From assembly GCA_001442985.1 (NCBI GenBank), contig LDYB01000019.1:248001-312000 (forward strand): a stretch of DNA of 64,000 bases, read 5' to 3'. The notes beneath the pieces were generated by a model. The model was given only the letters and a program-made list of their open reading frames with translations. It did not search any database and was not told the DNA's origin. Below are positions 32,816 through 41,082 of the stretch, piece by piece. The DNA is from Armatimonadetes bacterium DC (GTDB taxonomy: Bacteria > Armatimonadota > Fimbriimonadia > Fimbriimonadales > GBS-DC). Each line of letters begins with the position of its first letter. The first letter of the stretch is position 1. The position numbers were made by a program, and so were the translations under genes.

Positions 32816-33804
32816 CCGGGCACCGGCTCGCACTTGCCCGCAAAAATATCGCGAATAATCTCGTCGATATCCACCTCTTCAATCGTGATGTCGTGAATCG
32901 GGAACGCCTGCAGCAGCGCACTGGCGACCCGACTCACCTGCTCGCGCGGCACCTCCAGCACCGCCGAGAGCGGTTCCATGCGCACAATCCGCCCATAGCC
33001 CTCTAAATCCGCCGCCGAAACGGGACGCTCAAACTGCAGATGGAGCGCGCGTGAGGGGCTGTAGCGTTCCACCAGCGCGCGGAGCGTGTCGTCAAAAATC
33101 AGCTGCCCGTGATGGATAATCAACACGCGCTGTGCCAGCTCCTGAACATCTTGCATGTAGTGGCTGGTAAGCAGAATTGTGGTGCGTTCGCGCTGGTTAT
33201 ATTCTTTCAGGAACTCACGGATGCGTTTCTGTGAGACCACATCCAGCCCGATTGTCGGCTCGTCCAGAAACAGCACGCGCGGACGATGCAACAACGCCGC
33301 CAGCAGCTCGCACTTCATCCGTTCCCCCAGCGAGAGGCGGCGTACCTGAGTGTGCAACACATGCCGAATCTCCAGCATCTCCGCCAGCTCGTGAACCCGG
33401 CGCTCAAACACATCATCGGGGATCTCATAGAGCGCCTTGAGCAGAATGTAAGACTCATAGGGGGGCAAATCCCACCACAGTTGCATCTTCTGCCCCATCA
33501 CCAGCGCAATCTGGCGTTGCATTTCAGGACGGCGCTCCCAGGGCACAAACCCCAGCACCCGCGCCGTGCCCGATGTGGGAAAGATGATTCCGGAAAGCAT
33601 CTTCAGCGTAGTGGTCTTGCCCGCCCCGTTCGGTCCCAGAAAGCCCACCAGCTCGCCTTCTTCAATACGGAACGAAATGTCGCGCACCGCCTGCACCTCG
33701 TGGCGCTCGCGATGAAACAGGCTCTTAATCGCGCCCCACAATCCGGGCGGGCGCTTGTAGGAAATATAGGTCTTGCTGAGGCGTTCCGCTTCGATAACGG
33801 GCAT
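32812..33804 (-). CDS. ABC-2 type transporter ATPase (COG4586-like)
   Basis: The 330-residue cytosolic ATPase has Walker A GPNGAGKT (57-64), a signature loop [19 protein letters not shown], Walker [13 protein letters not shown] and the H-loop LLTSHYMQD. The N-terminal [20 protein letters not shown] insertion is characteristic of the COG4586 group, which pairs with ABC-2 permeases of unknown substrate. No permease gene is adjacent. I start at ATG 33804 because it lies 8 nt behind a TATACT box; a longer frame to 33876 would read through both divergent promoters. It diverges from hslU with only 40 bp between start codons. Confidence 0.85.
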   Translation of the reverse strand: MPVIEAERLSKTYISYKRPPGLWGAIKSLFHRERHEVQAVRDISFRIEEGELVGFLGPNGAGKTTTLKMLSGIIFPTSGTARVLGFVPWERRPEMQRQIALVMGQKMQLWWDLPPYESYILLKALYEIPDDVFERRVHELAEMLEIRHVLHTQVRRLSLGERMKCELLAALLHRPRVLFLDEPTIGLDVVSQKRIREFLKEYNQRERTTILLTSHYMQDVQELAQRVLIIHHGQLIFDDTLRALVERYSPSRALHLQFERPVSAADLEGYGRIVRMEPLSAVLEVPREQVSRVASALLQAFPIHDITIEEVDIDEIIRDIFAGKCEPVPG

Positions 33805-33812
33805 GGGTATCA

Positions 33813-33818
33813 AGTATA
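33813..33818 (-). promoter_or_regulatory. -10 box of ABC ATPase, leaderless arrangement
   Basis: Minus strand TATACT, 8 nt, ATG at 33804. It faces the hslU -10 box, 13 bp away. Confidence 0.6.
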
Positions 33819-33831
33819 CCCTGCTCAGAGG

Positions 33832-33837
33832 TATACT
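33832..33837 (+). promoter_or_regulatory. -10 box of hslU, leaderless arrangement
   Basis: ggTATACT, 7 nt, GTG at 33845. Its -35 region overlaps the -10 box of the divergent ABC ATPase gene. Confidence 0.6.
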
Positions 33838-33844
33838 TAAGCCT

Positions 33845-35269
33845 GTGAAGACACCTGTACCGATGGAGTCGCTCACGCCGCGCCAGATTGTGGCGGAGCT
33901 GGATAAGTATATCGTAGGTCAGAACCGTGCGAAACGCGCCGTCGCGATTGCCCTGCGCAACCGCTATCGCCGCCAGTTGCTACCTCCACACCTGCGGGAT
34001 GAGGTACTGCCTAAAAACATCCTGATGATTGGTCCCACAGGAGTGGGTAAGACCGAGATTGCGCGCCGACTGGCGTTGCTGGTGCGTGCCCCCTTCATCA
34101 AGGTGGAAGCCACCAAGTTCACCGAAGTTGGCTATGTGGGGCGCAATGTGGACTCGATGATTCGCGACCTCACAAATGTCGCCGTTCGCATGGTGGAACA
34201 GGAGAAGATGGAGGAGGTGCGCCCCAAAGCGCGCGAGCGCGCGATAGAACGAATCGCCAGCCAGCTGGTGGAGATCGAAATGCCCCGACGCCGACGAAGC
34301 ACCCCGCCCCCCTTCCCGTTCGCCGCGCTTCTGGAAGCTTTTGAAGAAGAGGAGGAACTGCCGCGCGAGCCAAAAGAGCGCGCCGCGAAACGGCGCCAGC
34401 GCAAGCGGGAAATTATCAAGCAGCTCAAAAACGGTGAACTGATGGACGAAACGCTCACCGTTGAGGTGGAGGAAAGCGCGTCCCCGTTCGTGCAAATCTT
34501 CTCCCCCCAGGGGATTGAGGAGATGGGCATCGATATAGAAATGTTCTCCCCCTTTGGACCCCGCTCGCAAACAGAGCGCACGGTCTCCGTGGCAGAAGCG
34601 ATAGAAATCTACACTCAGCAGGAGGCACGCAAGATGCTGGACCGCGGCGCCCTGATTCGCGAAGCCATCCAGCGTGTGGAGCAGACAGGAATCGTGTTTC
34701 TGGACGAGATAGATAAAATCGCCGGCGCACGCAGTACCGTCGGACCCGATGTGAGCCGCGAAGGGGTACAGCGCGACCTGCTGCCGATTATCGAAGGCTC
34801 CACCGTCGCGACCAAGTACGGACCCGTGCGCACCGACCACATCCTGTTTATTGCGGCAGGCGCGTTCCACATGTCCAAGCCCTCAGACCTGATCCCAGAG
34901 CTGCAGGGACGCCTGCCCATCCGTGTGGAGCTGGACCCGCTTGGCTCCGAAGATTTTCGGCGCATCCTCGCCGAGCCAGAAAACGCGCTCATCAAGCAAT
35001 ATCAGCACCTCATGGCGACTGAAGGCGTTACGGTAGAGTTCACCGAAGACGCCATCGATGAGATTGCTCGGATTGCCCATGAGGTCAACACCCGCACAGA
35101 GAATATCGGCGCACGGCGCCTGCACACCGTGATGGAGCGCCTGATGGAAGACCTCTCGTTTGAGGCGCCAGAGCGCAGAGGTGAGCATGTGGTCATCGAT
35201 GCGGCGTATGTGCGGGCGCGTCTGGCGGATATTGTGCAGGATGTGGACCTGAGCCGTTATATTCTGTAG
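33845..35269 (+). CDS. hslU: HslU (ClpY) unfoldase ATPase
   Basis: HslU is a hexameric AAA+ ATPase that unfolds proteins and feeds them into the HslV peptidase. The 474-residue protein starts near [19 protein letters not shown], has Walker [10 protein letters not shown] near residue 70, the pore motif region [11 protein letters not shown] near 95, the HslU-specific intermediate domain (about 110-240, charged and helical), Walker [12 protein letters not shown] near 285 and a C-terminal domain ending DLSRYIL, the tail that inserts into HslV. hslV, usually next door, is not in this window. The 3' end overlaps the convergent dihydroorotate dehydrogenase gene by 77 bp. Confidence 0.93.
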   Translation: MKTPVPMESLTPRQIVAELDKYIVGQNRAKRAVAIALRNRYRRQLLPPHLRDEVLPKNILMIGPTGVGKTEIARRLALLVRAPFIKVEATKFTEVGYVGRNVDSMIRDLTNVAVRMVEQEKMEEVRPKARERAIERIASQLVEIEMPRRRRSTPPPFPFAALLEAFEEEEELPREPKERAAKRRQRKREIIKQLKNGELMDETLTVEVEESASPFVQIFSPQGIEEMGIDIEMFSPFGPRSQTERTVSVAEAIEIYTQQEARKMLDRGALIREAIQRVEQTGIVFLDEIDKIAGARSTVGPDVSREGVQRDLLPIIEGSTVATKYGPVRTDHILFIAAGAFHMSKPSDLIPELQGRLPIRVELDPLGSEDFRRILAEPENALIKQYQHLMATEGVTVEFTEDAIDEIARIAHEVNTRTENIGARRLHTVMERLMEDLSFEAPERRGEHVVIDAAYVRARLADIVQDVDLSRYIL

Positions 35270-36125
35270 GATGACGCTCACGCCACTGGCGCACCAGTCG
35301 GTTCGGCATCCAGGGAGCGCGTAAAAATAGCGTGCCGATGCTGAACGCGCGCGCTCCCAGTGCCCACAACTCCTCCAGATCCTGAAGCGTGTAAATCCCG
35401 CCCCCTGCAATCAGGGGCAGATGAGTTGTCTCGCGGAGTCTGCGAATCGCCTCGCGCACCATCGGACGAATCGGTTCGCCAGAAACGCCCCCGCCTCCCA
35501 GATTCGCCAGCGGCGACGGCTTGTCGGGAAACACCATCCGCCACGGCACGGCGTTAATCGCATGAATCGCCTCCGCAACCCCCTCTACAGCGCGCGCAAT
35601 CTCTGTGTAAGGCTGGTCATAGCCGACCTTGACAATCAGTGGGTGTCCCGACTCAGCCAGCGCTTCAGCGAGAGCGCGCACATGGGCGACCGCGCTCTCA
35701 TGGGGTACATTCGGACAGGAGGCGTTGAGCTCAATCGCCGCAATCTCCAGAGGCTTGAGTTTCTCAGCGAACGCCTGCGCCTCGGCAGCGTTTTCGGCGA
35801 ACACCGAGACCACTATCTGCAGGCGCATCCGCTTCATACGGGGGTAGCAGGTGCGTATCCACCAGTCCACTCCCGGATTGGTTAGCCCAACGGCGTTAAC
35901 GGTCCCTCCCGGGATGAGGCGCACACACCGCCAGGGCGCATACCAGCGCAGGTTCCCCCGACGGGGCTTCAGGGTGAGCGTTTTGACCACAATCGCGAAG
36001 TCGTGAGGGTTCAGGATACCGAGCCACCGGAGAGGATACTCCCACCACCAGCCGCGCCCGTCAAAACCCAGCGCCCCACTCCCCGTGAGGAACTCCAGCC
36101 GCTCGCCGTTCGAAAGCGTTATCAC
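35193..36125 (-). CDS. pyrD: Dihydroorotate dehydrogenase-like flavoprotein
   Basis: A TIM-barrel flavoenzyme of the dihydroorotate dehydrogenase family, which makes orotate in pyrimidine synthesis. Visible segments: [10 protein letters not shown] near residue 50, [13 protein letters not shown] near 78, [10 protein letters not shown] near 133 (substrate and FMN contacts), IVKVGYD near 168, [11 protein letters not shown] near 210 and the FMN phosphate loop [15 protein letters not shown] near 240. It is 310 residues, with a proline- and histidine-rich tail that extends 77 bp into the opposite end of hslU, unusual for the family. GTG start lies 7 nt behind TACAAC. The exact substrate within the family is not proven. 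Confidence 0.85.
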   Translation of the reverse strand: MITLSNGERLEFLTGSGALGFDGRGWWWEYPLRWLGILNPHDFAIVVKTLTLKPRRGNLRWYAPWRCVRLIPGGTVNAVGLTNPGVDWWIRTCYPRMKRMRLQIVVSVFAENAAEAQAFAEKLKPLEIAAIELNASCPNVPHESAVAHVRALAEALAESGHPLIVKVGYDQPYTEIARAVEGVAEAIHAINAVPWRMVFPDKPSPLANLGGGGVSGEPIRPMVREAIRRLRETTHLPLIAGGGIYTLQDLEELWALGARAFSIGTLFLRAPWMPNRLVRQWRERHPTEYNGSGPHPAQYPPDAPAHTPHR

Positions 36126-36132
36126 AACCTAT

Positions 36133-36138
36133 GTTGTA
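36133..36138 (-). promoter_or_regulatory. -10 box of pyrD-like gene, leaderless arrangement
   Basis: Minus strand ggTACAAC, 7 nt, GTG at 36125. Confidence 0.55.
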
Positions 36139-36173
36139 CCCGATTGGCTCCAGTCCTGCCCATACCCAGCGGG

Positions 36174-36179
36174 TACAAT
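36174..36179 (+). promoter_or_regulatory. -10 box of Nif3-like gene, leaderless arrangement
   Basis: ggTACAAT, 6 nt, ATG at 36186; no Shine-Dalgarno. Confidence 0.65.
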
Positions 36180-36185
36180 TGAAAC

Positions 36186-37277
36186 ATGCCCATCACGGTA
36201 CGTGAGGTGCTGAACGCGCTGAACCAGATTGCGCCGCCCCAGTGGGCGCTCCGCGACGACCCGATCGGTCTGCAGATTGGCTCGCCCGACCAGAGCGTGG
36301 AGCGCATTCTGGTGGCGTTAGACCCTGACCCCAGAACGGCGGTTCAGGCGCACTATCGCGGCTGCCAGCTGCTGATTACGCACCACCCCCTGATTTATCG
36401 TCCCCTGCGCACAATTCGCTTTGACGACCCCGTGGGTCAGGCGGTCCAGACCCTCTGCGCTCACCAGATTGCCCATATCGCCGTGCATACCAACTGGGAC
36501 ACAGCACCGGGGGGCATCAACGACGCGCTGGCGCAAACGGTGGGATTAGAAGAAGTGCGCCCCTTCGGCGAGGGCGCATGTGTATCCCAGTTCAAGCTGG
36601 TGGTGTTCGTGCCCACCGCCTACCTGGACCCTGTTCTGGACGCGATGGCGGATGCGGGCGCAGGGGTGATTGGGCTGTACCGACGATGCGCCTTCTATCA
36701 TCCCGGTACAGGCACCTATGAGCCGATGGAGGGCGCGAACCCGTTTCAGGGTGCAGTCGGACAGCGTGAGCATGCCGAAGAGATGCGCCTCGAAGTGCTT
36801 GTGCCCGCCGACCGGCTGGAAACGGTGATTGCCGAAATGAAGCGGGTTCACCCCTACGAGGAGGTGGCATACGATGTGTATCCGCTCCACACGCCGCAGG
36901 TCTACCCGCTGGGACGGGTAGGACGCCTGCCACGCGCGATGCTCGCCAGCGAACTGCGCGATTACCTCGCCGAGAAACTGGGCAACCCGTATGTGCGCGT
37001 GTACGGTAAGCCGAACGCGATTATTCGCACACTGGCGGTGGTGGGTGGCTCTGGCGGCGACTATCTGGCTCAGGCGAAAGCCGCGCTCGCCGACGCCCTG
37101 CTCACAGGCGAAGTACGCCACCACCACACATTGGAAGCGTGGGCGCGCGATATCGTGCTGTTTGAAGGCGGGCACGCCGAAACCGAAATGCCAGGCGTCT
37201 ATGCGCTCGCTGAACGCCTGCGCCCGCTACTGGAACCCTACGGCGTGGAAATCCTCACACAGGGAGGGCATTCATGA
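36186..37277 (+). CDS. Nif3-like dinuclear metal-centre protein (DUF34)
   Basis: The 363-residue protein belongs to the Nif3/DUF34 family, hexameric proteins with a two-metal site; members have been called GTP cyclohydrolase 1 type 2-like, but the true role is unsettled. Metal-ligand segments are ITHHPLIYR near residue 62, AVHTNWD near 101 and the late GGSGGDYLAQA and HHTLEAWARD near 287 and 318. Its length includes the central PII-like insert (about residues 130-230) seen in the long forms. The response-regulator gene follows with a 4-nt overlap, so they are one transcription unit. Confidence 0.9.
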   Translation: MPITVREVLNALNQIAPPQWALRDDPIGLQIGSPDQSVERILVALDPDPRTAVQAHYRGCQLLITHHPLIYRPLRTIRFDDPVGQAVQTLCAHQIAHIAVHTNWDTAPGGINDALAQTVGLEEVRPFGEGACVSQFKLVVFVPTAYLDPVLDAMADAGAGVIGLYRRCAFYHPGTGTYEPMEGANPFQGAVGQREHAEEMRLEVLVPADRLETVIAEMKRVHPYEEVAYDVYPLHTPQVYPLGRVGRLPRAMLASELRDYLAEKLGNPYVRVYGKPNAIIRTLAVVGGSGGDYLAQAKAALADALLTGEVRHHHTLEAWARDIVLFEGGHAETEMPGVYALAERLRPLLEPYGVEILTQGGHS

Positions 37278-37864
37278 ACACCTACCGCGTGCTGATTGTG
37301 GACGACGAACCCGTGATTCGCATGGATTTGCGTGCCATGCTGGAATCGATGGGGCACACTGTTGTGGGCGAGGCGGATAACGGAGAGACCGCCCTCGCGC
37401 TGGCACGCACCCTGCAACCCGACCTCGTTATCGTGGACATCATGATGCCCGGCATGGACGGGATTGAACTCTCCCGCCGTCTGGCAAAGGAGCGGATTGC
37501 CCCCGTGCTGATCCTGACCGCCTACAGCGAGCAGGCGATGATTGAAGGAGCCGATAAGGCAGGCGTGCTGGGCTACCTCGTGAAGCCGTTTCGCGAGGCG
37601 GATTTAGCCCCCGCTATTCAGGTGGCGGTCAGCCGCTATCGCGAGATGCGTGCAATCGAGGCGCAGATGCTGAATCTGGAACGCGAGATGAAGGCGCGCA
37701 AAACGATTGGGCGCGCCCGCCGCGTGCTGGCACAGAAACTCGGCATCTCCGAAGAGGAGGCGTTCCGACGCATGGTCAACACTGCGGAAAGCACAGGTAA
37801 GCCGCTGGTGGAGGTCGCCGAAGCCGTGCTGCTGGCACATCAGGTGGAGCCAGAGCAAGACTAA
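37274..37864 (+). CDS. Response regulator with ANTAR RNA-binding domain
   Basis: The 196-residue protein has a receiver domain (residues about 1-120) with acidic pair D10-D11, phosphorylation site D55 in VDIMMPGMDG and K104 in LVKPF. Residues about 125-190 form the ANTAR helix bundle (QKLGISEEEAFRRMVNTAESTGKPLVEVA), which in the family binds paired hairpins in nascent RNA and prevents termination. No histidine kinase is adjacent; the only operon partner is the Nif3-like gene. Its RNA targets are unknown. The end overlaps the convergent coiled-coil gene by 4 nt. Confidence 0.9.
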   Translation: MNTYRVLIVDDEPVIRMDLRAMLESMGHTVVGEADNGETALALARTLQPDLVIVDIMMPGMDGIELSRRLAKERIAPVLILTAYSEQAMIEGADKAGVLGYLVKPFREADLAPAIQVAVSRYREMRAIEAQMLNLEREMKARKTIGRARRVLAQKLGISEEEAFRRMVNTAESTGKPLVEVAEAVLLAHQVEPEQD

Positions 37865-38856
37865 TCGCGCTCCAGCCTCTCAGCGCCCTGAATTTGAGAA
37901 TCGGTCATCAACACGACCCCCTCCGCCTCTGCCAGAGACTGGGCTTCAGGCGTTATATAGTTGCCAACCGCGACGGGATAGGCTGGCAGCCCCTGCTCCC
38001 GTAAAATCTGCGCCCGATCCCGAGCGCGGATCACATCCGTAACACCAACACCCCACGATACCTCCACAGCCAGATATACTTCACGCCCATCAGAGCGCCG
38101 CAAACCACGCACAATATAATCCAGCTCCAGCAGCTGGGAACGCTGGGGTTCAGGAATCTCTCCGTCTTCTTCAATCTCATCACAGATTTCACCTGGCGCG
38201 TAGACCCGTACCTTGCGCAAAAGCCGTCCGAAGTACGACCTGGCGCGATGTCCCCACTGCAACTCCAGCACGATTCCCTTGAGCTGACCCACATCGTCCC
38301 GAAGCTGCTTAATGTCTCCCTCACGAATCTGTCTAATGTCTTCCTCGATTCGCTCGAATCGCGCCGTGAACTCTTCGCGCATTTGCTTCATCTCGGCGCG
38401 CAGGTCATGGTAGCGTTGCTCAAACTCCTGGCGCATCGCCTGCATCTGCTCCTGGAACTCCTGACGCATCGCCTGCATCTGCTCTTGGAACTCCTGACGC
38501 ATTGCTTGCATCTGCTCTTGGAATTCCTGACGCATTGCCTGCATCTGCTCCTGGAACTCCTGACGCATTGCTTGCATCTGCGCTTGAAACTCCTTGCGCA
38601 TTGCCTGCATTTCGCGCTCGAAGTCGGCACGCTGGCGGGCAATCTGCTCTTCAATCGCCGCCATGCGTTCCTCGTGAGCCTGCATGCGCCGCTCGTGCGC
38701 CATCAGCATTTCGCGCACTTCTGCGCGGAAATCACGGAACTCCTGAGGCAGTGCAAGCAGGTCTTGTGGCAGCAGCACGCTCAACAGCGCCTCGCGCCAC
38801 TCGGGGTGCTGGCGAATAATCTGGATCAGGTCTTCGATTGAGCTAATCTGGGGCAC
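37861..38856 (-). CDS. Coiled-coil protein with DUF3782-like nuclease-fold C-terminus
   Basis: The 331-residue product has an N-terminal helical part, a long charged coiled coil (about residues 45-200) and a C-terminal alpha/beta domain (about 215-331) with YFGRLLRKVRVY, LELDYIVRG and VYLAVEVSWGV. The D...E-x-x pattern recalls the PD-(D/E)xK fold assigned to DUF3782-type proteins; catalytic activity is not shown because the lysine is not clear. The coiled coil contains six copies of an 11-residue unit (QEFQEQMQAMR). I start at GTG 38856, 7 nt behind a perfect TATAAT; an open frame nine codons further up covers that box. Function unknown; such genes are often multicopy. Confidence 0.7.
   Translation of the reverse strand: MPQISSIEDLIQIIRQHPEWREALLSVLLPQDLLALPQEFRDFRAEVREMLMAHERRMQAHEERMAAIEEQIARQRADFEREMQAMRKEFQAQMQAMRQEFQEQMQAMRQEFQEQMQAMRQEFQEQMQAMRQEFQEQMQAMRQEFEQRYHDLRAEMKQMREEFTARFERIEEDIRQIREGDIKQLRDDVGQLKGIVLELQWGHRARSYFGRLLRKVRVYAPGEICDEIEEDGEIPEPQRSQLLELDYIVRGLRRSDGREVYLAVEVSWGVGVTDVIRARDRAQILREQGLPAYPVAVGNYITPEAQSLAEAEGVVLMTDSQIQGAERLERD
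38423..38620. repeat. Six tandem 33-bp repeats inside the coiled-coil gene
   Basis: Units begin at 38423, 38456, 38489, 38522, 38555 and 38588, differing at only a few positions; each encodes 11 residues, so copy-number change keeps the frame. Confidence 0.9.
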
Positions 38857-38863
38857 CTGTGAA

Positions 38864-38869
38864 ATTATA
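38864..38869 (-). promoter_or_regulatory. -10 box of coiled-coil gene, leaderless arrangement
   Basis: Minus strand ggTATAAT, 7 nt, GTG at 38856. Confidence 0.7.
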
Positions 38870-38879
38870 CCACGCGAAC

Positions 38880-40064
38880 TCACTTCTTTGCAGGCACGCG
38901 CCCCATCCAGAGCGCGACGCCCAGCAGCAGCAATCCCGCAGAGGCAAAGGGGAGTGTCGTGTCATATTTCAATAAGCCGTTGCCCCAGACGGGTCCGATA
39001 ATCCGCGCGAGGCTCTCCAGCGAGCCGCTCACGCCCTGCAAACGCCCCTGCTCGTCGCTCTGAACGGACTGGCTCAAGATGCTGGTGAAAGTGGGGAGCG
39101 CGAGCGCGCCCCCCGCCGCCGCCAGCCCTGCCAGCCCATAGAATAGCCACACCGAATGGGTTAGCGAGGCGCCCACCAGCCCCGCCACATTCAACCCCAT
39201 CCCCAGCAGAAACGCCGCGCGCTCTCCCAGACGACGCACCACAGCCCCTACCAGCACCGCCTGCGCCGCCGCCGCCACAATCCCCACAAAAGTCAACACA
39301 TATCCCACCTGCGCAGGGGTGAACTCAAAGCGCTTGTTCAGAAACAGTGGAAAACTCGTCTGATAAACTGAAAAGCCCAGCCACATCAGAAAGTTGAGAA
39401 TCAGCAGGGTTCCAACAGGCGCACGCTGGAGCATGCGGGGCAACTCGCGCCATGGGGAAACCTGCACCGCCTGCGTGCGATGTATTGTCTCAGGCAGCTG
39501 ATACCATGCCAGAAACGCCGACGCCAGCGACAGCCCCACAGCGAACCACGCAGGCGCCGCCAGCCCAAAATGCGCCAGCGCGCCCCCCAGTGCTGGTCCC
39601 AGAATGAACCCCAGCCCGAACGCCGCGCCAATCAGCCCGAAATTACGGGAACGCTCATGTGGCTCGCTGATGTCCGCAATATAGGCGCGCGCCGTGGTGA
39701 TATTCCCCCCTGTGAACCCGTCCACCAGCCGCGACACAAACAGCCACCCCAGGTTCGGCGCCAGCGCCAGGATCACAAAGCTCAGCGCCGACCCCAGCAA
39801 ACTCAAAATCAGCACAGGACGCCGACCCCACCGATCCGACCATACCCCCAGCAGCGGCGACGCCAGCAACTGCGCCACCGAAAACGACGCAAACAAAAAC
39901 CCTATCTCCAGCTCGGACGCATCAAACTGCTGCGCATAAGCAGGCAACAGGGGGATCACAATCCCGAATCCAATCAGACTCACACAGATGGTGAGGAATA
40001 CCGCAAACAGCGCCCGCTTTTTCAGCCGCGGCTCCGAATCAGGCGTCAGGCGCACCACACGCAT
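38880..40064 (-). CDS. MFS exporter, TetA/multidrug-like
   Basis: A 394-residue, 12-helix major facilitator. The loop 2-3 signature is clear in GVWSDRWGRRPVLILSLLG near residue 75, and the helix 5 antiporter motif C-like GLGFILGPALGGAL near 135 marks a drug:H+ antiporter. Overall it resembles TetA-type and related multidrug exporters; the substrate cannot be told. I start at ATG 40064, 7 nt behind TATTCT. An ATG two codons upstream lies inside that interval. It diverges from the ACIII operon. Confidence 0.88.
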   Translation of the reverse strand: MRVVRLTPDSEPRLKKRALFAVFLTICVSLIGFGIVIPLLPAYAQQFDASELEIGFLFASFSVAQLLASPLLGVWSDRWGRRPVLILSLLGSALSFVILALAPNLGWLFVSRLVDGFTGGNITTARAYIADISEPHERSRNFGLIGAAFGLGFILGPALGGALAHFGLAAPAWFAVGLSLASAFLAWYQLPETIHRTQAVQVSPWRELPRMLQRAPVGTLLILNFLMWLGFSVYQTSFPLFLNKRFEFTPAQVGYVLTFVGIVAAAAQAVLVGAVVRRLGERAAFLLGMGLNVAGLVGASLTHSVWLFYGLAGLAAAGGALALPTFTSILSQSVQSDEQGRLQGVSGSLESLARIIGPVWGNGLLKYDTTLPFASAGLLLLGVALWMGRVPAKK

Positions 40065-40071
40065 GGGCATG

Positions 40072-40077
40072 AGAATA
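40072..40077 (-). promoter_or_regulatory. -10 box of MFS gene, leaderless arrangement
   Basis: Minus strand ggTATTCT, 7 nt, ATG at 40064. Confidence 0.6.
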
Positions 40078-40131
40078 CCCCAACCCCCGCCGATAACTCT
40101 GTGAAAAAAAGCACAAACCCCCACTCTCCCC

Positions 40132-40162
40132 TTGACAACGCCCCCTGCTCATCGGGTAATAT
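40132..40162 (+). promoter_or_regulatory. Promoter of the ACIII-oxidase operon
   Basis: TTGACA (40132-40137), 19 bp, TAATAT (40157-40162). It would give a leader of about 175 nt before actA. Confidence 0.65.
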
Positions 40163-40169
40163 ATTCGTC

Positions 40170-40346
40170 AGCAGGAGGGCGGTAAAGCCAAATTGTCAGC
40201 GGAAAAGATGGTTAGTCTGGCTAAGATTGTGATGGTGTTCACAATCTGGGCGAGGATCGATAAGGCTTTGACGCTTTATCCATCCCCGTTCTGCAGGAAG
40301 GCGACGCCGCCTCCCGAAAATAAATCATAGACGAGGTGACGAAAAC
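40170..40346 (+). promoter_or_regulatory. Structured 5' leader of the ACIII-oxidase operon
   Basis: The leader contains a perfect 9-bp hairpin (40224-40232 with 40239-40247, loop TGGTGT) and an 8-bp hairpin with one G-U (40259-40266 with 40273-40280). Its ends can pair: GGAGG-g-CGG (40174-40182) with CCGCCTCC (40307-40314), closing a multi-branched fold. The same 3' strand can instead form a local hairpin (40299-40303 with 40308-40312). The Shine-Dalgarno GAGGTGA lies just beyond. I do not recognise a known riboswitch class. Confidence 0.4.
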
Positions 40347-41072
40347 ATGCCACAGGTCTTTAAGCGTCATCATAACACAGTAGCGCGAGCGACAATCTTC
40401 GGCGGCTTGCTTGCGCTGGTGGGACTGGTGCTGGCAGGTTCCAACATCACCCGCTCCCCGTGGATGACCCGTGCTGGCGAGCCACCCGACCAGCCCGTGC
40501 CGTTCAGCCACAAACACCACTACGAGGAGCTGGGCATCGACTGCCGTTACTGCCACTGGTCAGTAACACAGTCCGCACATGCAGGGGTGCCCTCTACCGA
40601 AGTGTGTATGACCTGCCACTCGCAAATCTGGACGAACAGCCCCCTCCTGCAACCTGTGCGCGACAGTTATAACAACGACAAGCCCCTCGTCTGGAACAAA
40701 GTCAACAATCTCCCCGAATTTGTTTACTTCAATCACAGCGCCCATGTGAACAAAGGCATCAGCTGTGCGACCTGCCATCAGGGCATCGAGAAGATGCACC
40801 TCACGGCGAAGTCGCAACCTTTCTCAATGTGGTGGTGTCTGGACTGCCACCGCAACCCCGAAAAGCACATTCGCCCCAAAGAGGAAGTTTTCAATATGTA
40901 TTACCAGACCCCGCGCAATCCCGAAGAGATGAAAGCGATGTTGGACAAGTATAACATCCCCTACGACCCCAACGCCATCCCCCGCAACCAGATTGAGTTG
41001 GGGCGACTTCTGGTGAAGCACTATAACATTCACAAGGAGCAGCTGAGCGACTGCTCCATCTGCCATCGGTGA
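40347..41072 (+). CDS. actA: Alternative complex III subunit ActA, pentahaem cytochrome c
   Basis: ACIII oxidises quinol and passes electrons to cytochrome c or directly to the oxidase, replacing the bc1 complex. ActA is its multihaem subunit on the outer face. The 241-residue protein has one N-terminal membrane anchor (about residues 15-33) and five CxxCH haem sites at 66-70, 87-91, 140-144, 164-168 and 236-240, plus several free histidines (SHKHHYE, NHSAH) that can act as distal ligands. First gene of a run actABCDEF-sco-coxBACD without internal gaps. Confidence 0.95.
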   Translation: MPQVFKRHHNTVARATIFGGLLALVGLVLAGSNITRSPWMTRAGEPPDQPVPFSHKHHYEELGIDCRYCHWSVTQSAHAGVPSTEVCMTCHSQIWTNSPLLQPVRDSYNNDKPLVWNKVNNLPEFVYFNHSAHVNKGISCATCHQGIEKMHLTAKSQPFSMWWCLDCHRNPEKHIRPKEEVFNMYYQTPRNPEEMKAMLDKYNIPYDPNAIPRNQIELGRLLVKHYNIHKEQLSDCSICHR

Positions 41073-41082
41073 GGGAGTCAGC

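Noticed and set aside
33845-35269. ClpX instead of HslU
   Set aside because: There is no N-terminal zinc-binding domain, an HslU-type intermediate domain is present and the tail ends like HslU.
38423-38620. A CRISPR array, because of six regular 33-bp repeats
   Set aside because: The units are contiguous without spacers, lie in frame inside a coding sequence and code for a heptad/hendecad-like coiled coil.
40170-40346. A cobalamin, c-di-GMP or molybdenum-cofactor riboswitch in the ACIII leader
   Set aside because: None of the conserved boxes of these classes is present; only a generic structured leader can be claimed.
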